From: Gordoniibacillus chartarius
Lineage (GTDB): Bacteria > Bacillota > Bacilli > Paenibacillales > NBRC-103111
NCBI RefSeq assembly: GCF_042432825.1
Contig: NZ_JBHLWN010000067.1
Coordinates: 62,001 to 126,000, forward strand
DNA: 64,000 nt
Direction of reading: 5' to 3'
Of this stretch, positions 15,534 to 22,810 are shown piece after piece; position 1 is the first letter of the stretch; every line of letters starts with the position of its first letter. Made by a program: the position numbers and the translations under genes. Below the pieces are notes generated by a model, which saw only the letters and a program-made list of their open reading frames with translations, was not told the DNA's origin and did no database searches.

Positions 15534-16624
15534 GCGCTAACCTTCCTTCCAAGCCACCAGAGCAGGGAGACGAGCAAGAGCTCGCTCGGCAGACGAATCT
15601 CCAGCCAGAATGAGGTTAGCTCGATGAACTGCTTTTCATTAAAATAGCGGGACAACAGCATAAACCCTGCCGTCACCGTACCGAAAATGGCCCATTTATC
15701 CCAAGGAAGCCGGTTGTTCAGCGCGTTTTCAATCGTTCTTGGCAGCAAGCCCTTCGTAAGCTCCATTCCAATATGCCAAGTTAATGTAATAAATAGCAGG
15801 CAGACGCTCAAATACAGCAGCAGAAAGACGAACAGCACGCGCTCTACAAAGCCGAATTCCATCCGCAAGGAGTCCGCCGTCGAAATCCATATATAAATAT
15901 AGTGATCTACGGCAACGGTTCCATGAAGCCCGACCGGAATGAGGAACGTTGTCAGCAGAACACCTGTCCCGAGGATAGGAATGGCCCAAATAAAACCGGG
16001 CTTTCTTCCGATCGGAAAGCTTCGGTTCAATATCGACCAATTGACATATCCCGTAAACACATATGAGGATGCGGAAAGCGCCTGCCAGCTCGGAGGTGCA
16101 AAGACGTAGTCGGTTAAGGACCACACCGCATCCCAATCCATATATTTGTTCGATAACGCTTTGAACAAAATGAGCCCGATCAGCGGTACATTCAAGAAGA
16201 GCAGCACTTCGCACAAGTACATCACGGAGCGGCTGTCCCCTGAAGCGGCAATGGAACTGACCACCGCGAGAAATAAGATTAACAGATGCAAATTGAAATC
16301 CGGATTGACGAAGCGCTGAATGATACGGGAATACGTGACGAGCACGATGCCCCCCGCCATGAACCACATCACCGCCAAATACAGTAAAAAGCTCTTGCCG
16401 ACCCATCCCGGCAGGAGCTGTTCGAATATTTCCGGCAGTCCTTGCCCCGGGAACTTGGCGAGCGATGTCGCAAACAGACGGGCGAATCCGTACCCAAGGA
16501 TAATACTAAACCCGATCGAGGCGAACGCCCCGTCGTTTCGCTGTCCGATGAGCAAAGTCGGAACAAATAATATCGTATTCGCCAGCATGCACAGGACCAC
16601 AGGGTAAAACACGTATCGGTTCAA
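15530..16624 (-). CDS. gerAB: spore germination receptor membrane subunit, GerAB family
   Basis: The 364-aa protein has ten predicted membrane helices and the amino-acid-permease-like GerAB fold (AANTILFVPTLLIGQRN near the start, PLIGLILFKALSNKYM in the middle). GerAB subunits form the germinant-binding channel-like component. It begins with a TTG at 16624 whose last bases overlap the AA stop codon, which is usual for tightly coupled ger operons. Confidence 0.92.
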   Translation of the reverse strand: MNRYVFYPVVLCMLANTILFVPTLLIGQRNDGAFASIGFSIILGYGFARLFATSLAKFPGQGLPEIFEQLLPGWVGKSFLLYLAVMWFMAGGIVLVTYSRIIQRFVNPDFNLHLLILFLAVVSSIAASGDSRSVMYLCEVLLFLNVPLIGLILFKALSNKYMDWDAVWSLTDYVFAPPSWQALSASSYVFTGYVNWSILNRSFPIGRKPGFIWAIPILGTGVLLTTFLIPVGLHGTVAVDHYIYIWISTADSLRMEFGFVERVLFVFLLLYLSVCLLFITLTWHIGMELTKGLLPRTIENALNNRLPWDKWAIFGTVTAGFMLLSRYFNEKQFIELTSFWLEIRLPSELLLVSLLWWLGRKVSA

Positions 16625-17979
16625 CCGGGATCACCCGCCTGCTCGGGAAAGTTAACCTTTCTTTCTCCGATGTACAGCCTTAAGTAGGGCTCGCCGTAGC
16701 TGCGCAGCCGTACCAGCAAAGTGATAACGAGAAATACGCCGACCATGATGCCGATTACGCCGAACATGGCGGCGAAGACGATCAGCACATATTTGACGAA
16801 CCGCATCGCGAAGCTCATCGCGTTGATCGGAATGACGAAATTGGCGATTGCGACGGCGGATGTAATAATGATCATGATACTGCTCACAAGTCCCGCTTGC
16901 TGTGCCGCTTGGCCCAAGATGAGGCCGCCTACGGTCGTCGCCGTCGAGCCGATGAATTTGGGCAGGCGTAAGCTTGCCTCGATCAGCGATTCGATCATGA
17001 ATAGCATGATTAACACTTCAACATAAGACGGATAGGGGACGGCAGCCCGGCTGCCCGCGATCGACAGCGTCAGCTGCACGCGAAAGATTTCCGGATTATA
17101 CGATACGATCGCGACATACAACGCCGGAAGCATCATCGTCGCAAACAGTGCGGTATACCTCAGCAGCAAGAGCATTCTCGTCAGCCAAAAGGAATGATAC
17201 AAATCGTCCATCGCCGCCATAAAATCATAAAACACGGCGGGAAGAATAAGCGCAAACGGCGTGCCTTGCATCAGAATGACGATTTTGCCCTGCGCCAAAT
17301 TCATGACGACCCGGTCGGGACGCTCCGTAATCATCATGACCGGAAACAAGGAAAACCTCTGGCCGTTAAGCAGCTTCTGCAGCTGCCCCGCTTCCTGGAG
17401 CACATCGACCCGCACGGACTTCAGCCTGCCCCGCAGCTCTTCGATAACGGTCGGCTTCGCCCGGTCCTCATCGAAGACGAGCAGTAATTTCGTCTTGGAG
17501 TTGTCGCCGACGATATGCTGTTCGACGTTCAGCCGGGGCTTCGCATACCGTTTGCGGATTATGCCCAAATTTGTCTGAAGATCTTCGGTGAGCGACCGCT
17601 GCGGCCCCAAGATGGTATTCTCGGTCTGGGTTCCCTGCGGTACATCGTTAATCGGCTTAACAACCTGAAGCGTGTATACCTCGTTGTAACTGACAATTAC
17701 GGCGTTACCTTCCGTTACAAGCTGGGGCAGCGAACCGATGTCGCTTATCTTCTCGGCGCCGTCTGCGGCCAGTCCCCGGACGAACGCTTCGAAGCTGTCC
17801 GCTTTCAAGAACGGTTCGGCAATCCGCTCGTGAACAAGCGCGCTGTCCACGACGGACTGGATGTAGATGATATGGACGCTGAACCGTCCGTTCGACATAC
17901 GATACGTATGTACGTCACTGGCATTGCCCATATGGCGAACAATGCGATTCACGATCAGGTTTTCATCGTCGGTATCCAT
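16621..17979 (-). CDS. gerAA: spore germination receptor subunit, GerAA family
   Basis: At 452 aa this is slightly shorter than typical GerAA. A soluble N-terminal domain (residues 1-230; NTILGPQRSLTEDLQTNLGI and YAKPRLNVEQHIVG are family signatures) is followed by about five membrane helices (MQGTPFALILPAVFYDFM; RYTALFATMMLPALYVAIVS; IEASLRLPKFIGSTATTVGG). The ATG follows CAGGAGAG. It is the first gene of the AA-AB-AC operon, and expression in the forespore under sigma G would be expected from family knowledge, though I could not identify that promoter in the 78-base gap upstream. Confidence 0.93.
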   Translation of the reverse strand: MDTDDENLIVNRIVRHMGNASDVHTYRMSNGRFSVHIIYIQSVVDSALVHERIAEPFLKADSFEAFVRGLAADGAEKISDIGSLPQLVTEGNAVIVSYNEVYTLQVVKPINDVPQGTQTENTILGPQRSLTEDLQTNLGIIRKRYAKPRLNVEQHIVGDNSKTKLLLVFDEDRAKPTVIEELRGRLKSVRVDVLQEAGQLQKLLNGQRFSLFPVMMITERPDRVVMNLAQGKIVILMQGTPFALILPAVFYDFMAAMDDLYHSFWLTRMLLLLRYTALFATMMLPALYVAIVSYNPEIFRVQLTLSIAGSRAAVPYPSYVEVLIMLFMIESLIEASLRLPKFIGSTATTVGGLILGQAAQQAGLVSSIMIIITSAVAIANFVIPINAMSFAMRFVKYVLIVFAAMFGVIGIMVGVFLVITLLVRLRSYGEPYLRLYIGERKVNFPEQAGDPG

Positions 17980-18057
17980 GAATCAGCTCTCCTGAACATA
18001 CGTCTTACGTTCAGTTTCGCCATAGAACTCCTACTTGAAACGTGTACGGAAGGGCGA

Positions 18058-19299
18058 CTACGTCCAGCCCCAGAAGAAACCGTCCCGCTCCCAGGCAGCG
18101 CGGCCTCCGTGCAGCTTGCGGAACGCCTTCTTGACCTCCTTGCCGATCGAACGGTTGCCGTTCTCGTTCACGTAAATGAACTGCTCGCCGAAATGCTCGG
18201 CAATGTAACGAACCGCATCCTCCTGCCGCAAAATTCCCGCCGATTTCAGCTCGCCGACCATCCACTCCGCGATTTCCCCGGCCGTCGGCTCATCCGCCGA
18301 AGCCCGGCCCGGCCCGGCATCGTCAGCCGGGTACCGCAGACCGATCTGGCTTCGCGCCTCATCCATAATCTCCATAGCAATCAGCGAGCTCGCATGCGAG
18401 TTGACGGCGGATTCCGTCCGCTTCGCGGCAATGAGACCGATGAACTCCTCCGCTTCATAGAACATCACAGGATGCGGCGCCTCTCGCGTGAGATCCTCGA
18501 CAGTGCCATCCTTGTAGCGAATGCGGACGGAGCCGGGCTCACTGATCTTATCGATGATCATTGTGCCGTTCTCCCCTTGAATCTCCGCAGGCAGCGTGGA
18601 ATTCGCAATCTTCGAATATTGAATGACCGCATCCATCTGGGGGTAGCCGAGCACGATGCTTCCTTGTCCGTCGACCCCCGATTCCAGCATATATGCGCTG
18701 GCCAGCAGACGGTCGGGCCTTCCGAACAGCACGGCAAGAGGGTATACACAGTAGACGCCCAAATCCATTAACGCACCGTTCGAGAAAACCGGATTGAAGG
18801 CATTCAGCACCGTGCCCGCTTTATACGCGTCATAGCGCGAGGAATATTGACAGTAGGCGGCAAAATAGCGGCGAATCGTTCCCAGCTTGTGCAGGTTGTC
18901 GCGGACAGCCGCAAAATTCGGATGCAGCGTCGACTTCACGGCCTCCATGAGCACGACGCCATGCTTCCGCGCCGCCTCCTGCATCGCCTGCAGCTCCCTT
19001 GCATTGGAAGCGATCGGCTTCTCGCAAAGCACATGCTTCCCATGCGACATGCAGACGATGGCTTGCTGCGCATGATACGAATTCGGGCTGGCGATATAGA
19101 CCGCATCCACCTCCGGGCAGCCCGCAAAATCGTCAAGCTCCGCGAATGTATGCGGTACGCCATGCTTGGCCGCGAACTCCGCGGCGCGCTCTTCGGTCCG
19201 CGAATATACGGCCGTTAAAACAAAGTTCCCCGTATGCCGGGCCGCCTCGATGAAGGCTTCTGTAATCCAGTTCGTTCCGATAACGCCGAATCTGATCAT
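18058..19299 (-). CDS. Gfo/Idh/MocA-type oxidoreductase with C-terminal DUF6953-like extension
   Basis: Residues 1-335 form a complete NAD(P)-dependent Gfo/Idh/MocA oxidoreductase: N-terminal Rossmann motif FGVIGTNWI, CEKPIA at about 92, and the substrate domain with NGALMDLGVYCVYPL. After a Pro/Ala-rich linker (DDAGPGRASADEPTAG) comes a separate domain of about 75 residues, EIAEWMVGELKSAGIL, then EDAVRYIAEHFGEQFIYVNENGN and a WERDGFFWGW end, which resembles the small stand-alone DUF6953 family. The fusion seems unusual for this family. The start follows AAAGGAG at slightly long spacing. Substrate unknown. Confidence 0.87.
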   Translation of the reverse strand: MIRFGVIGTNWITEAFIEAARHTGNFVLTAVYSRTEERAAEFAAKHGVPHTFAELDDFAGCPEVDAVYIASPNSYHAQQAIVCMSHGKHVLCEKPIASNARELQAMQEAARKHGVVLMEAVKSTLHPNFAAVRDNLHKLGTIRRYFAAYCQYSSRYDAYKAGTVLNAFNPVFSNGALMDLGVYCVYPLAVLFGRPDRLLASAYMLESGVDGQGSIVLGYPQMDAVIQYSKIANSTLPAEIQGENGTMIIDKISEPGSVRIRYKDGTVEDLTREAPHPVMFYEAEEFIGLIAAKRTESAVNSHASSLIAMEIMDEARSQIGLRYPADDAGPGRASADEPTAGEIAEWMVGELKSAGILRQEDAVRYIAEHFGEQFIYVNENGNRSIGKEVKKAFRKLHGGRAAWERDGFFWGWT

Positions 19300-19373
19300 A
19301 ACCAGCTTGTACTCCTTTACTCAGCACATGTTACGTCCACCTTAGCCGATTCGGGGAGCGAATGCAATACAAA

Positions 19374-19408
19374 CAGCCCGACCGGAGCCGGTTGGCTCGG
19401 TCGGGCTG
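19374..19408 (-). terminator. rho-independent terminator of the DUF4870 gene
   Basis: A 15-bp stem with one bulged G (19374-19389 pairing 19394-19408) closes on a GGTT loop. On the minus strand it is followed by TTTGTATT. Confidence 0.88.
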
Positions 19409-19437
19409 CTTGGGGTCCCCGCGATGCGGATACCGCG

Positions 19438-19791
19438 TTATTTGTGCGCTTGCTCGTAGCTGAACTCGCCCAGCAGCGGCAGCTTGAACCACTTGCCCTT
19501 ATAGGCCTGGTACATCAGGAAGATCCAAAGGACGAACGACACTGGCACTAACAACAGACCGACGATCAAGCCGATGATCGGGATCCAGCCTAATACCAAA
19601 TTAATAACGAATAATACCGCCGAAATCGCAATGGACTGGATGGCATGAAATTTCACAAACTTGCTGTCCTTCTCAATGACAAGAAAAACGATGCCGCTAA
19701 TGAATCCGAGAACGTATGCCAGCAAGCCTGCGACATTCTCATCCAACCCCGTCGACGATTTGCCGCCCTGCCCGATTCCGAATTGTGACAA
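19438..19791 (-). CDS. DUF4870 family membrane protein
   Basis: The 117-aa protein has three membrane helices: LLAYVLGFISGIVFLVI, then FHAIQSIAISAVLFVINLVL and a final hydrophobic segment around IIGLIVGLLLVPVSFVLWIF. DUF4870 proteins are small membrane proteins of unknown role. The start is taken as the TTG at 19791 (MSQFGIG), nine bases after AAGGGG; a TTG at 19800 would place the ribosome binding site against the start codon. Confidence 0.85.
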   Translation of the reverse strand: MSQFGIGQGGKSSTGLDENVAGLLAYVLGFISGIVFLVIEKDSKFVKFHAIQSIAISAVLFVINLVLGWIPIIGLIVGLLLVPVSFVLWIFLMYQAYKGKWFKLPLLGEFSYEQAHK

Positions 19792-19921
19792 TGGTTTCAA
19801 CCCCTTGATTATATAATTAGTTCACTATATGCGAAGCGTGTCGCTTCCATGCGAGCTCTATTATATTACAGGGGCGTAAAAATTATTGTGATCTCCGTTA
19901 CATTTCGTAACAAAATTTGAG

Positions 19922-20893
19922 CTACTTCAGCTCCGGTATGACGTTCGGCGGCCGCTGTCCCGTTACGGCCATCACGAGGTTGCGTGCGGCCAGCATCGCC
20001 ATGTCAAAGCGGGTGCGCGACGTAGCGGAGCCGATATGCGGCAGCGCAACAACGTTCGGCATGGCGAGCAGCGGATTGTCCGCAGGCACCGGCTCCTTCT
20101 CGAACACATCCAGTCCGGCAGCCCGGATTCGCCCTTCCTGAAGCGCCTCGATCAATGCCGCCTCGTCTACCGTACGCCCGCGCGATGCATTGATGAAGAT
20201 CGCGCCGCTCTTCATCAGCCGGAACTGCTCCCGGCCGATCAGCTTCTCGGTCTCCGCCGTCAGCGGCGTCATCAGCACGATGAAATCGCTGCTCTTCAGC
20301 AGCTCCTCCATGGACATATAAACCGCGCCATACCGCTCTTCCGCCTCGGGCTTGCGGGAGCGGCCGCTGTAGCGCACATCCATCTCGAAGCCGAATTTCG
20401 CCCGGCGCGCGATCGCTTCCCCGATGCGCCCCATGCCGATAATGCCAAGCGAGGCATGATGGACGTCAACGCCGAACAAGCTTTCGCCGTCGTTTTCCTT
20501 CCACCGCCCTTCCTTCACGTACCGGTCCAGCTCGGCGATGCGCCGCGCGCTGCTCAGCATCAGACCGAACACCAGGTCGGCGACGGTTTCCGTCAGCACG
20601 TCCGGCGTATGCGTCCCGATGACGCCGCGCGCCTTCATCGCTTCGATGTCAAAGTGATTGTAGCCGACACTGATCGTACTAACCGCCCTAAGCTGCGGCG
20701 ACACATCAAGCAGGCTTTGATCCACCTTGCGCCCCGCCGTCAGCAAACCTGCGGCCTTGGACATATTCTCCAGAAGAACCTCGCGCGGCATCTTCTCTCT
20801 CCGATTCCAGATGGCGTACTCGCAATATTGTCCGATGTATGCCTCCGCTTCGGCAGGGATCGGTCGGTCGATAAACACGAATGGACGGGACAT
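19922..20893 (-). CDS. D-2-hydroxyacid dehydrogenase (glyoxylate/hydroxypyruvate reductase type)
   Basis: The 323-aa protein has the complete D-isomer-specific 2-hydroxyacid dehydrogenase layout. The NAD-binding loop is GIIGMGRIGEAIARRAKFG, and the catalytic triad is Arg in INASRGRTVDEAAL, Glu in DVFEKEP and His in LPHIGSAT. Closest functional classes are glyoxylate reductase, gluconate 2-dehydrogenase and hydroxypyruvate reductase, which cannot be separated by eye. The ATG follows GAGAGGAGCAG. It is a single gene, divergent from the c-di-AMP riboswitch. Confidence 0.9.
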   Translation of the reverse strand: MSRPFVFIDRPIPAEAEAYIGQYCEYAIWNRREKMPREVLLENMSKAAGLLTAGRKVDQSLLDVSPQLRAVSTISVGYNHFDIEAMKARGVIGTHTPDVLTETVADLVFGLMLSSARRIAELDRYVKEGRWKENDGESLFGVDVHHASLGIIGMGRIGEAIARRAKFGFEMDVRYSGRSRKPEAEERYGAVYMSMEELLKSSDFIVLMTPLTAETEKLIGREQFRLMKSGAIFINASRGRTVDEAALIEALQEGRIRAAGLDVFEKEPVPADNPLLAMPNVVALPHIGSATSRTRFDMAMLAARNLVMAVTGQRPPNVIPELK

Positions 20894-21056
20894 TCGGCTG
20901 CTCCTCTCATAATCGGTTTCGGTAGTTATGAATACGTTCGATTCGCAGCCGCCATTTTCCTGCCGGGCCGCGAATACGGTCCGCCGCTCGACGAACTGTT
21001 AAAAATTGTACGTTGTTCACCTTCCCTTCCATGTGGTAGCGTATAGATTGGAAAAT

Positions 21057-21195
21057 GATGCAAAACTTTGCCGAATCCGGTCGCAGCATGCGCCGGTACG
21101 GGGGACTTCTTTACATGGGGTGAATGTGTGTCCGGACTCGTCCGGCAAGCTAGGGAATCCTCTTCCCGAACCCGTCAACTAACCTCGGAGGCATC
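21057..21195 (+). ncRNA. ydaO-yuaA (c-di-AMP) riboswitch
   Basis: The leader of the NlpC/P60 gene carries the conserved elements of this class: GGGGGACTTC then GGGGTGAAT (21100-21126), TAGGGAATCC, and the 3' block CCCGAACCCGTCAACTAACC followed by TCGGAGGC. The ends pair as P1: GATGC (21057-21061) with GCATC (21191-21195). The class binds c-di-AMP and usually shuts off cell-wall hydrolase and osmolyte genes. No terminator lies between the aptamer and the gene; the GGAGGG ribosome binding site begins three bases after P1, so control may act on translation. Confidence 0.88.
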
Positions 21196-21211
21196 ATGGA
21201 GGGAAAGCTAC

Positions 21212-22105
21212 ATGAAGTTAGCGAAGTGGAAAACGTTGATGCTGGCGTGCGCCGTTTGGGCCGGAGCCGCCGCTGCGGGCGCCCCGTCCGCACATGCGGA
21301 TGCGTCCGTGTTCGGGACGGAGGCCAAGGTTCAAATTAACGACAGCCTTATCGCCTTTCAAGAGGCCGGCCCGCTGCTTACCGACGACGGCGACCTGCTT
21401 GTTCCGGTCCGCCCGATCGCCGATCAATTGAACTTGCTCGTGGACTGGAATCCTGCGGGCGGAGAGGTTGAGCTGACGCTGCATGCCATCGACCGTTCGA
21501 TCCGGCTCGTCACCGGCTCCGCCGACGCCGCAATCAACGGAAAGCCGGTGACGATGGCCTCGCCTGCACTATTTTACGAGGGCCACGTATACGTTCCCGT
21601 CCGCTTCATCACGGAGACCCTCGGCTACATGTTAAGCTGGGACAGCCGAAACGGCATCGCAATCATTTGCAAGGACGGCAAGGATCACGCACCCGCCTGG
21701 ATCGCTCCCGTCCCCGCTGCGGCTCCGCCGGCACCAGCAGCAGATCGAATCGGAGGGCTGATCGAAACGGCGAAATCGCTTACGGGCATCCGGTACGCCT
21801 GGGGCGGCACGACAACCGCAGGCTTTGACTGCTCCGGCTTCGTGAATTACGTGTACAGCCAATACGGGATTAACCTGCCCCGGACGTCCCGTGAAATGCT
21901 GGCTTCGTCCGGCACGCCGGCAGCCTCGTCCGACCTGCGCCAGGGCGACCTCGTCTTCTTCACGATCGGCCGGATCAGTCATGTCGGCATTTATTTGGGC
22001 AATGACGCCTTTATTTCAGCTACTTCGACACACGGCATTCACATCGATTCGCTGACGAGCAGCTACTGGGGTCCCAAATTTGTCGGCGCCAAGCGGGTCA
22101 TTTAG
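21212..22105 (+). CDS. secreted NlpC/P60 peptidoglycan endopeptidase with stalk (copper amine oxidase-like) domain
   Basis: The protein is 297 aa from the ATG at 21212 behind GGAGGG. A Sec signal peptide ends near SAHADA (residue 30). Residues about 40-150 form a copper-amine-oxidase-N-like stalk domain (LVPVRPIADQL, VYVPVRFITETLG), common in Paenibacillus surface proteins. The C-terminal NlpC/P60 domain has the catalytic Cys in TTAGFDCSGFVNYVY and the His in ISHVGIYLGND. It probably cleaves wall stem peptides. Regulation by the upstream c-di-AMP riboswitch fits known links between c-di-AMP, wall hydrolases and turgor. Confidence 0.93.
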   Translation: MKLAKWKTLMLACAVWAGAAAAGAPSAHADASVFGTEAKVQINDSLIAFQEAGPLLTDDGDLLVPVRPIADQLNLLVDWNPAGGEVELTLHAIDRSIRLVTGSADAAINGKPVTMASPALFYEGHVYVPVRFITETLGYMLSWDSRNGIAIICKDGKDHAPAWIAPVPAAAPPAPAADRIGGLIETAKSLTGIRYAWGGTTTAGFDCSGFVNYVYSQYGINLPRTSREMLASSGTPAASSDLRQGDLVFFTIGRISHVGIYLGNDAFISATSTHGIHIDSLTSSYWGPKFVGAKRVI

Positions 22106-22178
22106 TTCATTCCCCTCTCATGACAAGGCATGCTGTCTCATATGGTACAGTATAGACCTTATTGCGGAGGGGACGACG

Positions 22179-22544
22179 ATGGCTTCTGTATTAATTGTGG
22201 ACGACTCGTCTTTCATGCGGGTGCTGCTTAAAGAAATGATCGAACAGACGGGGCACGAGGTGGCGGGCGAGGCCGAGAACGGGCTCGAAGCCGTGTCGAT
22301 GTACATCCGGCTTCGGCCCGATATCGTAACCATGAATATCGTTATGCCCGAGCTCTTCGGTATCGAAGCGGTGCGCAGAATTCGACAAGTCGATCCGCGG
22401 GCGAAGGTGATCATTTGTTCTGCGATGGGCAATTCGTACAACGTGGTGGAGGCGATTCAAGCCGGGGCGCTCGATTTTATCGTCAAGCCGTTCGACGCCG
22501 CCCGGTTGGGCGAATCGATCAAGCGGCTGATGAACCGGTTGTGA
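22179..22544 (+). CDS. CheY-like receiver protein lacking the phospho-acceptor Asp
   Basis: The 121-aa single-domain receiver starts at the ATG at 22179 behind GCGGAGGGG. It aligns along its length with chemotaxis CheY: acidic pocket VDDSSFMR (Asp 8 and 9), CSAMG with the conserved Ser, and FIVKPF with the Lys. The phospho-acceptor, Asp in the TMDITMPE motif of CheY, is Asn53 here (TMNIVMPE), read directly from an AAT codon. It therefore probably cannot be phosphorylated in the usual way and may act as a pseudo-receiver. It lies 73 bases after the NlpC/P60 gene. Confidence 0.9.
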   Translation: MASVLIVDDSSFMRVLLKEMIEQTGHEVAGEAENGLEAVSMYIRLRPDIVTMNIVMPELFGIEAVRRIRQVDPRAKVIICSAMGNSYNVVEAIQAGALDFIVKPFDAARLGESIKRLMNRL

Positions 22545-22627
22545 TCGCTTAGCAGCCCATAAGCCAAATGTACTAATGTTAAATGACTTGTCACAAAAAA
22601 ATACGGGACTTTTCGACTATATTCGTG

Positions 22628-22633
22628 TATAAT
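22628..22633 (+). promoter_or_regulatory. -10 element TATAAT upstream of the c-di-GMP riboswitch
   Basis: A consensus TATAAT lies ten bases before the aptamer. No good -35 is present at 17 bp (sequence GGGACT), so the promoter may be weak or need an activator. Confidence 0.5.
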
Positions 22634-22642
22634 GTGGAAAAA

Positions 22643-22723
22643 GCGACAAAGGCAAACTTGTTGAAAAGCAAGGACGCAAAGCTGCGGGCCTAAGGAGAAA
22701 TCTAAGGCAGCCGGGCTGCCGAA
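22643..22723 (+). ncRNA. cyclic di-GMP-I (GEMM) riboswitch upstream of the GGDEF-EAL gene
   Basis: The class core is complete: AAAGGCAAAC, a P2 stem CTTGTT-GAAA-AGCAAG with the GAAA tetraloop, GGACGCAAAGC, the tetraloop receptor region GGGCCTAAGG, and the P3 hairpin GGCAGC-CGG-GCTGCC followed by GAA. A terminator follows 22 bases later, and the GATGG just after the aptamer could pair with the CCATC of that terminator, giving a plausible on/off switch. Confidence 0.93.
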
Positions 22724-22745
22724 CGATGGGTCAGAGAGCTTTCCG

Positions 22746-22768
22746 CCATCCTTCGGGATGGTTTTTTT
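22746..22768 (+). terminator. riboswitch-controlled terminator
   Basis: CCATCC-TTCG-GGATGG (22746-22761) followed by seven T. It is the expression platform of the c-di-GMP riboswitch. Confidence 0.92.
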
Positions 22769-22810
22769 GCTGTAGACGCCGTTTTTTGATACAGACAAAG
22801 GAGCTCTTTT

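Noticed and set aside
17515..18771. 418-codon plus-strand frame across gerAA and the oxidoreductase
   Set aside because: It spans the ends of two well-supported genes on the other strand and has no recognisable domain.
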